37,674 nucleotides of DNA from an uncultured Ruminococcus sp. (GTDB lineage: Bacteria > Bacillota > Clostridia > Oscillospirales > Ruminococcaceae): contig NZ_CACWPP010000081.1 of assembly GCF_902762735.1 (NCBI RefSeq), forward strand, positions 1 to 37,674, in the 5' to 3' direction. The notes beneath the pieces were generated by a model that was given only the letters and a program-made list of their open reading frames with translations, ran no database searches and was not told the origin of the DNA. This document shows positions 7,029 to 16,278 of the stretch, in pieces. The position numbers and the translations under genes are program-made. Each line of letters starts with the position of its first letter. Position 1 is the stretch's first letter.

Positions 7029-8532
7029 AATAGTTGTCGTTCACCTTGCCGCCGTTGTACAGGCTGTCCATGTTGGTTTTCAGACTGTCCACCCAAGTGC
7101 TTTGTATCCTGAACGAGGTCTTGCCGTTGAGCTTTACGATGTAACGCCTTGCAGTGTCCTTGTACAGCTCTATAACATCTTCGCCGCCGTCCTTGCGTAT
7201 CTCTTTTATGACCACCTGCGGCTCTCCCTCAGGGTCATCAAAGCATATCTCGTTGGTGGGACAACCCATGATGAACTGGTAAAGGCTCTTGTACTGGTAA
7301 ACGTCAAGCTCCTTTCCGCCGACCTTTACAGCCGTCACATCAGCCGCCTTGCCGTTTTCATCGGTGTCGGTGCTGCCGCCGTTGGTGGTCATTTCGTAGA
7401 CCGTTTCCTCGCCGTCGAACTCAATGCTCATTTTTTCCAGGTCAACCAGATAGTTAGAAGTCATCAGATTTGATATAACGTCCTCTATCTTGAAAGTCAC
7501 CCACGGCAGACTCTCTTCGGGTATGATGTACACTGCGTTGCAGCCCGCCACACCTTCGATGGTGCAGTAACAGCCCAGTTTAACGGGAGTATCAGTCTCA
7601 GCTACACTGTCATCAAAGGCATCATTTCCCACTGACAGCTTGTAGTCGTAGTCCTCGCCTTTCAGCGTCACCACGCATCGCGGCTCATCAAGCCCGTACT
7701 CTTTAAGCGTTGCTTCATCGTTCGATGCCGATACGCACTTGTACGCCGTCAGACCCCACATGCCATGTGTCACCGCACTTGAACCCGTAATGTTAAGATA
7801 TGCGAATATCGGCTCGCTTATTACCTGACTTGACATCATGCCCTCGATGTTCTTCGGATCATTCTCGAATACCACCTTGTAGTCCCAGTCGCTTCTTGTG
7901 ACAGTCTCCTTGCCGTACTCAGGCCAGTCGCTGTCACTGGCAGGCTTATCTATCAGCACAAGGTCGGCAAAATCAGTCGCCCCGCTGAGGAAGTATTTCA
8001 GCCGCGAGCCCAGCACCATCTGCACCATATCAGTGCCCTCGACACATACATAGTTGTACTTGCTGTCAGGCGCTTCATCGCCCACCAGCACCTTTACCGC
8101 ACTGCCGTCCTTATAGGTGACAGTGAAGTTCGCCTGCGGTTCTGCCAGACCGTATTTCGCCAGATCATCAGCATGTTCCTCCGCGATCTTTGAAGCCTCC
8201 AGCATCTCGCATTTTGATATAACATCGTCTATCATCGCCTTGTTCTGGTTCACAGAGCTTATCTCCTCTATCGTCCACGAACTTTTGCCCGATGCAGGCT
8301 TATCCAGCGTGAAGCCGCCCGCCGCATTCTCAGCCGCCAGCGATACTACCTCAGCCTCGTCAGAGTAAAGCACGTAATAGTGTTCTGTCTCTGCCGCCGA
8401 AGATGACTCAGCCGCCGACGAACTCTCTTCCTTTTTGGCATCTCCGTCCGTCGCTTTCAGAAAGACCAGCATTCCCGCCAGACTTGCCGCTATAACACCG
8501 CATATGATGATGCCCTGTACCTTACCGTTCAT
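7027..8532 (-). CDS. DUF4340 domain protein of a Gld-type ABC system
   Basis: A 501-residue protein with one N-terminal membrane segment (IIICGVIAASLAGMLVFL, about 8-25), then a Ser/Glu linker and an extracytoplasmic beta-rich body. Repeated segments such as LAKYGLAEPQANFTVTYKDG and LKEYGLDEPRCVVTLKGEDY are the internal repeats typical of DUF4340. The family regularly follows GldG-like genes in ABC systems of unknown cargo. Its ATG shares one base with the TAA of the upstream GldG-like gene (TAATG), so the two are probably translationally coupled. AAGGAG lies 12 bases upstream, inside the preceding gene. Confidence 0.85.
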   Translation of the reverse strand: MNGKVQGIIICGVIAASLAGMLVFLKATDGDAKKEESSSAAESSSAAETEHYYVLYSDEAEVVSLAAENAAGGFTLDKPASGKSSWTIEEISSVNQNKAMIDDVISKCEMLEASKIAEEHADDLAKYGLAEPQANFTVTYKDGSAVKVLVGDEAPDSKYNYVCVEGTDMVQMVLGSRLKYFLSGATDFADLVLIDKPASDSDWPEYGKETVTRSDWDYKVVFENDPKNIEGMMSSQVISEPIFAYLNITGSSAVTHGMWGLTAYKCVSASNDEATLKEYGLDEPRCVVTLKGEDYDYKLSVGNDAFDDSVAETDTPVKLGCYCTIEGVAGCNAVYIIPEESLPWVTFKIEDVISNLMTSNYLVDLEKMSIEFDGEETVYEMTTNGGSTDTDENGKAADVTAVKVGGKELDVYQYKSLYQFIMGCPTNEICFDDPEGEPQVVIKEIRKDGGEDVIELYKDTARRYIVKLNGKTSFRIQSTWVDSLKTNMDSLYNGGKVNDNY

Positions 8533-10229
8533 TACTTATTCTTTCTCCTTAACCACACAACAAGTCCCACTATCAGCACAGCCACAGGTATTATGACGAT
8601 GAATGTCCACATCAGCACGCTCTTCTTGCTCTGGTCAATGTCGAATGCTGTGCCCTTGATGGTCTTAGGCTTTATGAACACGCCGTCTGTCTTGTGAGTG
8701 ATGCCGTTGAGCACACTGAAGAAATACTCGCTGTTGCCGTACTGTTCAGCCGACATTATGTTCGACTGCAATAAATACTCCGAGCCGAAGCACAGCAGAT
8801 TGCTGTAAGTGGTGTCGCCGCTGCCGTCATCGGCAAACTTAGCCTTTGAACCGATGGCGAAATAGCACTGCTGACCTCTCGTCAGCGTGTCAGTCGGCAC
8901 CTGTATATTGTTCTCGTTGTATTCCAGTTCGGCAGTGTAGGCGTTGCCCGTACTCTGTACATACTTCTCGGTGGTGACCATGTTCTGCTCGTCAAACAAT
9001 GTGTTGACAGGTCTTGTGTACATCGAACTTATCACCAGATCCTTTGAAAGTATATCCTGACTGAAATTGTCCGATAACTCGCTCGCCACCGTCACGAACG
9101 GGTAGTTGATATAGTTCTCGCCGTAAGTTTCACAGATAACGCCCTTGCCTATCTCCAGACCGTACTCTGCCAGAAATTCGTCAAGGTTCGGTGTCTTGTC
9201 CTGACTGTATGATGCGATGTAGATGAGCTGCTTGCCCAGTTCACCGCCGTTGTTCATATAGTCGCTGACCTTCTGCACCTCTTCGGGCAGATAGTCAACA
9301 GTAGGCGCACCTATCACAGCAATATCAGTGCCTTCGGGAATATCCTCCTTAGTTATGTCTATCTCGCTGACATTGTAGCCGTTAGCCACCAGCAGTGTCC
9401 TGAAATAACTCAGCGGAGAACCGCCCGAGATCAGGTCTTTCACCTCGCTCCTGCCCGTCAGGAAGCAAACGTCCACAGGGTTCGGGTCGGTGACAGTCAT
9501 CAGTGCAGACGTAAAAGCCTGCTCCGCATTCGATGACTCCACATAACTGCCGTAGTAAGCCAGCAGGTTCATATCATTGCCTGCCTGTTCTCTCAGCATG
9601 TCTATGCTGTAACCCGACTGTGAAAGCTGTGATACCAGCTGATCGTTAAAGGTCAGCAGATCCACCATGCCCAGCTTTCTTGTGCGCTTTACAGTCTCAC
9701 CGTCCACCTCGCTGTCAGTTTCAAAGATTATGTCAAACGACGAGATAGTGTCGCTGTAAGTCTTGATTATGTCAGGGTTCGAGTCTATATCAACGAACCT
9801 GTATGATATGTGGTGGTTGAGCTTGCAATAGTTTTTCAGCAGTTCCACCGCTTGCTTGTTGTACGCCGAATAGTTGATATAGGTGTCCTCGTCGGCAAAT
9901 ATTGTCACCAGCACGTCCCTGTCAACTTTCTTCACATATTCCTCAGACTGTTCGGTCATCGAATATATCTTGTCCTTTGTCAGGTCTATGGTGATGGGAT
10001 ACCTCTCAAACAGCACAGTAGTCACCACGTTCACCAGCACCAGCAGTGCCAGAAATATGCATGTGAACACCGTTGCCATAGTGCCGTGCTTCAGCTTCTT
10101 AGCTGTGCCCTCACTGCGCACTTTCTTAGGCTTTTCGGGCTTTTCTGACTTGTCAGCCTTTTCCTCTTCAACTATCTGTTTCAGCACGTCCTTAACGTCA
10201 GCCGAAACTTTCTCTTCGTTATTTTCCAT
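8532..10229 (-). CDS. GldG-like ABC-associated extracytoplasmic protein
   Basis: A protein of about 565 residues. A charged cytoplasmic N-terminus rich in Lys/Glu leads to a membrane segment (VFTCIFLALLVLVNVVTTVLF). A large outer domain follows (RYPITIDLTKDKIYSMTEQSEEYVKK opens it in two pieces), and the C-terminus has a second membrane helix (VLMWTFIVIIPVAVLIVGLVVWL) and a basic tail. This is the GldG/ABC_transp_aux layout. In Bacteroidetes gliding systems GldA, GldF and GldG form one ABC complex; here the role is unknown. I favour ATG 10229, which has AAGGGGG eight bases upstream, over a GTG three codons earlier that overlaps that site. Confidence 0.85.
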   Translation of the reverse strand: MENNEEKVSADVKDVLKQIVEEEKADKSEKPEKPKKVRSEGTAKKLKHGTMATVFTCIFLALLVLVNVVTTVLFERYPITIDLTKDKIYSMTEQSEEYVKKVDRDVLVTIFADEDTYINYSAYNKQAVELLKNYCKLNHHISYRFVDIDSNPDIIKTYSDTISSFDIIFETDSEVDGETVKRTRKLGMVDLLTFNDQLVSQLSQSGYSIDMLREQAGNDMNLLAYYGSYVESSNAEQAFTSALMTVTDPNPVDVCFLTGRSEVKDLISGGSPLSYFRTLLVANGYNVSEIDITKEDIPEGTDIAVIGAPTVDYLPEEVQKVSDYMNNGGELGKQLIYIASYSQDKTPNLDEFLAEYGLEIGKGVICETYGENYINYPFVTVASELSDNFSQDILSKDLVISSMYTRPVNTLFDEQNMVTTEKYVQSTGNAYTAELEYNENNIQVPTDTLTRGQQCYFAIGSKAKFADDGSGDTTYSNLLCFGSEYLLQSNIMSAEQYGNSEYFFSVLNGITHKTDGVFIKPKTIKGTAFDIDQSKKSVLMWTFIVIIPVAVLIVGLVVWLRRKNK

Positions 10230-10242
10230 CTGCGACACCCCC

Positions 10243-10980
10243 TTAACTCCAGCGGCGCTTTTCCAGCACTCTCACTGTCAGGAACAGGAACGCCACCATA
10301 GCGCTGATGAAAAATACCACGTTCGAGAAATTGAACACGCCGTATGTGAAATCAAAATACCTTTCGCTGAAAGACACCTGCGTCAGCGCAGTCCTTATGC
10401 CCTCAACGACCTTAGTGTACCAGTGTCCCTCGTCCAGCGCAGGCAGAAGTGAGCCTATCACCGACAGAAACGACACCGCTATCAGCACGATAAAGCTGAT
10501 GACCGCCGCCACCACCTGATTTTCGGTGAATGACGAGCAGAAAATGCCGATGGCGATGAACGCACCGCCCACCAGCAGAAGTGCCAGTATGTTGCCGACC
10601 ACCACGTTCCAGTCGGGGTCACCGTATACCGATACCACCACAGCCATCACAGCCGTGATGGATACGCCCACAGCGTACACCAGAAAAGCCGCAAAGAACT
10701 TGCCCGCAACTATCCCGCCCAGACTTACGGGCGCGGTCAGCAGACACTGATCTGTCCTCGTGCGCTTCTCGTCTGCGATGGTGCGCATGGTCAGTATCGG
10801 TATCAGCACGATTATTATGGTCAGCAGTGATGAAAACAGGCTGTCCAGCTTGGTGTAGCCGCTGCTGAGGCTGTCCACCGAGAACATTATGCCCGCATAC
10901 GCGAAAAATGCCGCGATAAATATATAACCTATCGGTGAGGTAAAATAACTCCTCACCTCACGCCTGAATACAGCGCCCAT
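10243..10980 (-). CDS. ABC-2 type permease (GldF-like)
   Basis: A 245-residue integral membrane protein with about six hydrophobic segments. The opening AVFRREVRSYFTSPIGYIF is the signature of the GldF/NosY-type ABC-2 permease group, and LTMRTIADEKRTRTDQCLLT contains the conserved cytoplasmic EKR..T..LLL element. It pairs with the ATPase encoded immediately upstream; its ATG shares an A with that gene's TGA stop. Cargo is unknown. Confidence 0.88.
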   Translation of the reverse strand: MGAVFRREVRSYFTSPIGYIFIAAFFAYAGIMFSVDSLSSGYTKLDSLFSSLLTIIIVLIPILTMRTIADEKRTRTDQCLLTAPVSLGGIVAGKFFAAFLVYAVGVSITAVMAVVVSVYGDPDWNVVVGNILALLLVGGAFIAIGIFCSSFTENQVVAAVISFIVLIAVSFLSVIGSLLPALDEGHWYTKVVEGIRTALTQVSFSERYFDFTYGVFNFSNVVFFISAMVAFLFLTVRVLEKRRWS

Positions 10981-11951
10981 CAGTCATCAGCCCCCTCTTC
11001 CTCATCAAGAGCGGGTATCTGCTCGCCCATCGTCAGTTTCAGGAATATATCTTCCAGATTCATCTCAGCGCTCTTCAGTTCCAGTATCGTGAAACCGTTC
11101 TGCGCCATAACTTTAAAGAGGTCATAGCGTATCTCACTGCCCTCTTTCGCTTCAATGCGGTAGTCGCAGATATGCCCCTTGTGTTCGGCATCGCAGTATA
11201 CCTTGTCAACACCGTCTATCTTCTGCAAAAGTCGCATCACAGTTTCCTTGCCGCCGTCTATCTTGCAGATGAACTTGCTGTCGCCCGTCAGCTTGTGTGA
11301 CAGGTTCTCTTCGGTGTCGTTAGCCACCACTCTGCCCTCGTTTATCACGACTATCCTGTCGCACACCGCCTGCACCTCGCTGAGTATGTGCGATGACAGT
11401 ATCACCGTATGGTTCTTGCCCAGCTTGCGTATCAGCGTCCTTATCTCGATTATCTGCTTCGGGTCCAGTCCAACAGTCGGTTCGTCCAGTATCAGCACCT
11501 TAGGATTGCCCACCAGCGCCTGCGCCAGCCCGACTCTCTGCTTGTAGCCCTTTGACAGGTTCTTTATCAGCCTGTTGTAAACGTGGTCTATCTTCACAAG
11601 ACTGCATATATCCTGCAAATGGGAGATCTTCGGCAGTTTGCACTTTTTCAGATCGTATATGAAATACAGATACTCCTTCACCGTCATATCGAGATACAGC
11701 GGAGGTATCTCAGGCAGATACCCGATGTTCTTCTTAGCCTTCACAGGCTCTTCCAGAATATCCACCCCGTCTATCAGCGCCTTGCCCGATGTGCAGGATA
11801 TGTACCCCGTAAGTATGTTCATCGTGGTGGATTTTCCCGCACCGTTAGGTCCGAGAAATCCCAGCACTTCGCCGTCCTCAGCCTTGAAAGATATGTTGTT
11901 GACGGCTTTTTTGTCGCCGTAATGTTTAGATAATTCTATTACCTCTATCAA
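10980..11951 (-). CDS. ABC transporter ATPase (GldA-like)
   Basis: A 323-residue ATP-binding subunit. Walker A is GPNGAGKST, the ABC signature is LSKGYKQRVGLAQALVG, Walker B is VLILDEPTVGLDP, and the switch histidine is in ILSSHILSEV. A C-terminal extension of roughly 100 residues follows, as in the CcmA/GldA group. It powers the permease encoded next. The best start is TTG 11951, giving the usual IEVIELSKHYGDKKAV N-terminus, with GGGAGG eight bases upstream. A three-codon frame ATG-AGT-TGA lies between that site and the TTG and overlaps it. Element B ends its left target duplication 27 bases upstream, so the promoter must lie in or beyond it. Confidence 0.92.
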   Translation of the reverse strand: MIEVIELSKHYGDKKAVNNISFKAEDGEVLGFLGPNGAGKSTTMNILTGYISCTSGKALIDGVDILEEPVKAKKNIGYLPEIPPLYLDMTVKEYLYFIYDLKKCKLPKISHLQDICSLVKIDHVYNRLIKNLSKGYKQRVGLAQALVGNPKVLILDEPTVGLDPKQIIEIRTLIRKLGKNHTVILSSHILSEVQAVCDRIVVINEGRVVANDTEENLSHKLTGDSKFICKIDGGKETVMRLLQKIDGVDKVYCDAEHKGHICDYRIEAKEGSEIRYDLFKVMAQNGFTILELKSAEMNLEDIFLKLTMGEQIPALDEEEGADD

Positions 11952-11987
11952 CTCATTTTCCTCCCAACGGAAAATCAATTTACTATA

Positions 11988-12135
11988 TGACTATCCCTTT
12001 AGCACACCAACTAAAAATGCGGTGAACAAAAGGATAATTGAGCGCCCCATATCTTTCCCCCGCCTGCGGCGGGGGAAAGATATATTTAGTTCTGTATAGC
12101 CGCTGTTTTTGTGGTGTATCAGCGGGATGATCACA
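11988..12135 (+). mobile_element. Small inverted-repeat element with 10 bp target duplication, copy B
   Basis: A 148 bp non-coding element. The left end is TGACTATCCCTTTAGCACACC and the right end is GGTGTATCAGCGGGATGATCACA, given here as TGACTATCCC..GCACACC and GGTGTATCAGCGGG..ATCACA, imperfect inverse repeats. It is flanked by ATTTACTATA at 11978-11987 and 12136-12145; two more bases (CA) precede both copies. The central hairpin has perfect 14-base arms and a TGC loop. The interior between ends and hairpin differs from copies A and C, so at least two subtypes exist. No transposase frame is present, so it must be mobilised in trans. Confidence 0.78.
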
Positions 12136-12241
12136 ATTTACTATAAGTCGCCGCACGAACAGCACAGCGATGCCCTTCACACCCAATTATACACGCCCGT
12201 TGTGTGCATAGTGTGACAGCAGCCCGAAAAGCCGCCGCTTT

Positions 12242-13066
12242 TTACATCTTCTCCTCGATGTCTGTCAGTACGGTGTCACCGCTCCTGCCCAGCTTTTCCA
12301 GAATATAACTTGTGCTGTACTCGGACAGGTCAGCCTGCTCGCCCATTATCCTGCACCCTGCCGCCGCTGTCATCAACTGCCCGCTGTCATCGGGCGCATA
12401 CAGTGAAAAGCAGTAGTTCTGCGGGCTGACAGTGTATTCGCAGTAATCGCCGCCGAATTTCAGCAGCTTATCCGCAAAGCCGTCAACATCATCAGCATTC
12501 TCCAGCACTATCCTCACCGTAAGCCCGTGATCTTTCTGCTGTGCCCAGCTTTTCAGATCGGTCTTTGCGTAACACATGCCGCTGCTGCTGTCAAGTCCCT
12601 GCGCCAGCATCTCGTCAGTCGGCTCGATAAGTTCATAATGATCTGTCGATATGCTGATAGTAAATCCCTCACCCGTGTACTTGAAAGCATCTTCCTCATC
12701 ACGCACACATTCAAAGTTCTTCTTTATGAGATCGTCAAAAAGCTCATCGCTCACAGCCTTACCACACTGTATCGCCACATAATTAAGCACCGTCCAGTCA
12801 GCTTCGCGCTTCTCATGCTCTTTGTCAGTTTCAATGTCCAGCCTCAGCTCATCACTGTGACTGATGCCCTTTTTATCGGTGTAGCTTACATCCCACACGT
12901 TCTCGATGTCACTGCACTTCGCAGCGTTTTTCTTTATGCTGTGATCCCCTTCAAAGGTGTGATCCCAGAAATCCTTGTAGTCCTTTGCAAGATCAGGCTC
13001 TCTGCCCGCCCCGCAGCCGCCCAGCAGTATCACCGCACAGCATAACGGACAAACAATCTTCCTCAT
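12242..13066 (-). CDS. Lipoprotein of unknown function
   Basis: A 274-residue protein with lipobox LLGGC (Cys18) after a short basic, cysteine-containing signal. The rest is soluble, acidic and has no motif I recognise. Its ATG overlaps the stop of the GT-C-like gene by four bases (ATGA), so it is translated as the last gene of the rimP-ribF transcription unit. The pair of a GT-C-like membrane protein and a lipoprotein suggests a cell-envelope role, which is only an inference. Confidence 0.75.
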   Translation of the reverse strand: MRKIVCPLCCAVILLGGCGAGREPDLAKDYKDFWDHTFEGDHSIKKNAAKCSDIENVWDVSYTDKKGISHSDELRLDIETDKEHEKREADWTVLNYVAIQCGKAVSDELFDDLIKKNFECVRDEEDAFKYTGEGFTISISTDHYELIEPTDEMLAQGLDSSSGMCYAKTDLKSWAQQKDHGLTVRIVLENADDVDGFADKLLKFGGDYCEYTVSPQNYCFSLYAPDDSGQLMTAAAGCRIMGEQADLSEYSTSYILEKLGRSGDTVLTDIEEKM

Positions 13067-14283
13067 TTCTTGTCAACTCCGGTCTTTTTATTTTCAGCCC
13101 TCTCCGAGTACCATCTTGCCGCCGTATACACAAAATATGCACTGAAAACTATCATAAACGGCAGCACGGGCATCCTGTACCTGAAACCGCCATCTATCTC
13201 AAAACACGCCTGTATGATGTTCGTCATAAGTATAAACACGAACAGCGAGTACAGCTCCCTCTTCTTTTTCCTGAAAGCTGTGATGATGCCCAGAAAACCC
13301 GTTATCACCAGCGGCAAAAACAGCGCATATCCCAGCACCGCCTCGTACACCGAGTCGTTCCTGAATGCCACCGACCAGAAGAATACCGCCCTCAGCGCTA
13401 TTATCGCCAGTATATCCAGCGCAAATATCGGCTTGCCGAAATGTGACGGATCTGCCTCATACACAAATGTATTTGTCTCATAAACTATCGTGCCTCTCTC
13501 AAACAGCTCGATATAATATTTTATCCTTGATACCACGCCATGCTCGCCGTGACTTATCTTCAGCAGTATCAGCCCCGCTGCCGCCAGCACCAGCAGCGCA
13601 GAAACGCCGCATATCAGCATCAGCTTCCTGTTCTTCCCGAACTTCTGCTTTATCAGTCCAGCACATATGAATATTATGGTTATCACAGCCGTAGTGCGCT
13701 CAAAATAATAAAGCAGACATACCACGCCCAGTATCACAAGGTCTTTCCGTTTCCTGCTGACCCGTGTATACTTGTAGTAACAGTAAAAGCACACCAGCCC
13801 TATCAGCACCGCTATCGCATCGCTTGTCACAGCGTTGTTCCACTCCATCAGCTTAGGACAGTATACATATTCTATGCCCGCCAGCAGTGCGATAGTCTTG
13901 CTTTTCGTGACTGTCTCAGCCACCTTGTAAAGAAATATCACCGCCGCCGATGTCGCCAGCACATTCACCGCTATCATCGCACCGTATCCGCCGCTTATCT
14001 TTTTCACAGCATGCAGTATCAGCGTAAATCCCCAGTAATAGGGAATGTCATTGTACTCAGCAAAAAATGCCGTGCCCAGTCTGTCAAGTTCCAGCTCCCA
14101 TTCCTTGAACCTTATAAAGTCGCCGCCGTAATGTATGCCTATCGTCTTTATCTCAGTCCATGAAGTGTTCGCCCTTACCAGTAATGATGCAAAAAATAAC
14201 AATGCAAGAAATACACGCTCTTTACCGTTCTCTATCATCTCAACGAGACCTGAAAGCGTTATTTCCTCCCTTGCCTTTTTCAT
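13063..14283 (-). CDS. Polytopic membrane protein, probably GT-C type glycosyltransferase
   Basis: A 406-residue protein with roughly ten hydrophobic segments. The first outer loop contains acidic residues (IHYGGDFIRFKEWELELDRL), which is where GT-C lipid-phosphate-sugar transferases keep their catalytic aspartate. The segment NNAVTSDAIAVLIGLVCFY resembles the conserved loop of the ArnT/PMT superfamily. It ends with a basic tail. The ATG overlaps the ribF stop by four bases (ATGA). Superfamily placement is tentative and rests on topology; donor and acceptor are unknown. Confidence 0.7.
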   Translation of the reverse strand: MKKAREEITLSGLVEMIENGKERVFLALLFFASLLVRANTSWTEIKTIGIHYGGDFIRFKEWELELDRLGTAFFAEYNDIPYYWGFTLILHAVKKISGGYGAMIAVNVLATSAAVIFLYKVAETVTKSKTIALLAGIEYVYCPKLMEWNNAVTSDAIAVLIGLVCFYCYYKYTRVSRKRKDLVILGVVCLLYYFERTTAVITIIFICAGLIKQKFGKNRKLMLICGVSALLVLAAAGLILLKISHGEHGVVSRIKYYIELFERGTIVYETNTFVYEADPSHFGKPIFALDILAIIALRAVFFWSVAFRNDSVYEAVLGYALFLPLVITGFLGIITAFRKKKRELYSLFVFILMTNIIQACFEIDGGFRYRMPVLPFMIVFSAYFVYTAARWYSERAENKKTGVDKK

Positions 14284-15182
14284 TCATCATCAACTCCGTA
14301 AAATTTCCGCACTTTTGCTGTATCTTTCGCTATCTGCGCCCGCAGGTCGTCAAAGCTGTCAAAGCCCTTTTCGGGTCTTATGAACTTGTCCAGCATTATC
14401 TCTATCTCCTGCCCGTAAAGATCGCCCTCATAGTCAAGTATATAAGTCTCAGCCAGCGGAGCATCGTGCGCTTTCAGCGTAGGCTTCACACCGATGTTCG
14501 TCACCCCGTACTTCACTTCGTCCCCCACCGTTACCCGTGTGGCATATACCCCGAATTTCGGCATTATCTGCCCCGCAGGTATCGTCTGGTTTATGGTCGG
14601 GAAATTCCATGTCCTTCCCAGTTTCCTGCCGTGTTCCACCACCAGTCTCAGCCCGAAGATGTAGCCCAGCAGTTCGTTGGCTTTCTCTATCTTGCCCGTC
14701 CTTATACACTCGCGTATCATGGTCGAGCTGACTTCCTCGCCCTTGTAGCTCAGCTTGTCACATATCCTCACGTCCACACCGTATATGCGCCCGTAAAGCT
14801 CCAGCGATGAACAGTCGCCCTCAGCACCTTTCCCGAAACGGAAATCGTCCCCGCAGACCACTGCCCTGCACCCCAGCATTCCCACAAGTATGTCCCGCAC
14901 GAACGCCTCAGCACTCATATCTTTAAGCTCGTCAAAACTCGGCGAATACAGCAGGTCAACGCCCAGATCCTCGAAATGCCTGCGCTTCTCAGCGTCGCTC
15001 AGTATCATCTCGATCCTTCCGTCATGTCCCTTTGAGGTCACCGTATTCGTCTTGAAAGTGAACACCGCAGACTGCGCCCCCAGCTCCTTCGCCAGCGACA
15101 CCGCCGTGTTTATGACCAGCCTGTGTCCTCTGTGTACACCGTCAAACAGCCCCAGCGCACAGACAGTTCCGTTTTCGGGCAT
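14280..15182 (-). CDS. ribF: Bifunctional riboflavin kinase / FAD synthetase
   Basis: A 300-residue enzyme that phosphorylates riboflavin to FMN and adenylylates FMN to FAD. The N-terminal nucleotidyltransferase half begins CALGLFDGVHRGH (the HxGH motif) and contains CGDDFRFGKGAEGD and the ISSTxIR equivalent VSSTMIRECI. The C-terminal kinase half carries GRTWNFPTIN, a variant of the usual GxPTAN, and YGVTNIGVKPT. I start at ATG 15182, just after an AGGGG site; a TTG eight codons upstream is possible. Bases 15183-15372 between truB and ribF show no supported gene. Confidence 0.93.
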   Translation of the reverse strand: MPENGTVCALGLFDGVHRGHRLVINTAVSLAKELGAQSAVFTFKTNTVTSKGHDGRIEMILSDAEKRRHFEDLGVDLLYSPSFDELKDMSAEAFVRDILVGMLGCRAVVCGDDFRFGKGAEGDCSSLELYGRIYGVDVRICDKLSYKGEEVSSTMIRECIRTGKIEKANELLGYIFGLRLVVEHGRKLGRTWNFPTINQTIPAGQIMPKFGVYATRVTVGDEVKYGVTNIGVKPTLKAHDAPLAETYILDYEGDLYGQEIEIMLDKFIRPEKGFDSFDDLRAQIAKDTAKVRKFYGVDDE

Positions 15183-15372
15183 GCTGCCCCTGCCTATCTC
15201 AGTCAATTCAAGTCAGTCCTTCAAACCCATCTTTTGTATCCCGATCCCGATGCGTATCGCTTTTATCGCCAAACAGATGTTTTCACACTGCTTTGCGCTC
15301 ATTCGTTTTGTAAAGCAGCACACAGCCGATCGGGTACTCTTTTATCAGCCCGTGATATTTACGCCGCACCCA

Positions 15373-16278
15373 TCAGCCGTAAAAATTCTTGATGCTTCTG
15401 AATTCGCCGTCCATCATTCTGCCTATCCCGAGAAATTCGCCGCCGTCACCGTATACCCGACGCTCTGCCTCGTCGTCAGCGCCCAGCCCGACCTGCTCAG
15501 CTCTCAGCTTAACTCCGTTTTTATAAAGCCCTGTCAGCCTGCCGTCCAGCCGCACTTCTTCATATTCCCCGAAGCACTTGTCCACAGGCATCACAACGCT
15601 CTCCGCGCCCTCGTTTATGACCCGCATCGCTATCTCTTCTATCCTCATGCACTGCTTTACAGCCAGCCCCGAAGAATACGTCCTTACCAGTGAGGTCATC
15701 GTGCCGCCGCAGCCCAGTTCAGCCCCGATGTCGTTTATCAGTGTACGCACATATGTGCCTTTTTCACAGATTATATGCATCATGCCCTGCGCCGCATAAC
15801 GGTCATAGTTCATTATATTTATGCCGTGTACCACTATGTCACGCGCTTCGCGCTCTATCGTCCTGCCCTCACGCGCCAGCTCGTACAGCTTTTTCCCGCC
15901 GACTTTCACAGCCGAATACATCGGCGGCACCTGCTTTATGTGACCCACATAATTCGGCAGAACTTTCGCTATCTCTTCAGCATCGGGCTTCAAACTGCTC
16001 TGCCTTATCACTTCACCCGTAATATCCTGCGTGTCAGTTGTGATACCGAACCTGAAACCCGCCGTGTACTCTTTAAGTCTGTCAGGCAGAACATCGCACG
16101 CCTTAGTCGCTTTGCCGACAAATACAGGCAGTACGCCCTCAGCCATCGGGTCCAGTGTCCCGCCGTGACCTATCCTGCGTATATGCAGTATCCCTCTCAG
16201 CTTAGCCACCACATCGAATGATGTCCAGTCTCTCGCCTTGTATACGGGTATAACTCCGCTCAATTCTTTCTCGCTCAT
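15373..16278 (-). CDS. truB: tRNA pseudouridine(55) synthase
   Basis: A 301-residue enzyme that converts U55 in the T-arm of tRNAs to pseudouridine. The catalytic motif GHGGTLDPMAEGVLPV places the nucleophile at Asp43. KEYTAGFRFGITTDTQD, PPMYSAVKVGGKKLYELAR and GTYVRTLINDIGAELG are further TruB signatures, and a short C-terminal PUA-like region follows. Length is normal. The start overlaps the nrnA stop by four bases (ATGA). Confidence 0.95.
   Translation of the reverse strand: MSEKELSGVIPVYKARDWTSFDVVAKLRGILHIRRIGHGGTLDPMAEGVLPVFVGKATKACDVLPDRLKEYTAGFRFGITTDTQDITGEVIRQSSLKPDAEEIAKVLPNYVGHIKQVPPMYSAVKVGGKKLYELAREGRTIEREARDIVVHGINIMNYDRYAAQGMMHIICEKGTYVRTLINDIGAELGCGGTMTSLVRTYSSGLAVKQCMRIEEIAMRVINEGAESVVMPVDKCFGEYEEVRLDGRLTGLYKNGVKLRAEQVGLGADDEAERRVYGDGGEFLGIGRMMDGEFRSIKNFYG

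Noticed and set aside
15213-15346. Short minus-strand frame between truB and ribF
   Set aside because: About 29 codons from its ATG, no ribosome binding site, unremarkable composition; treated as spacer.
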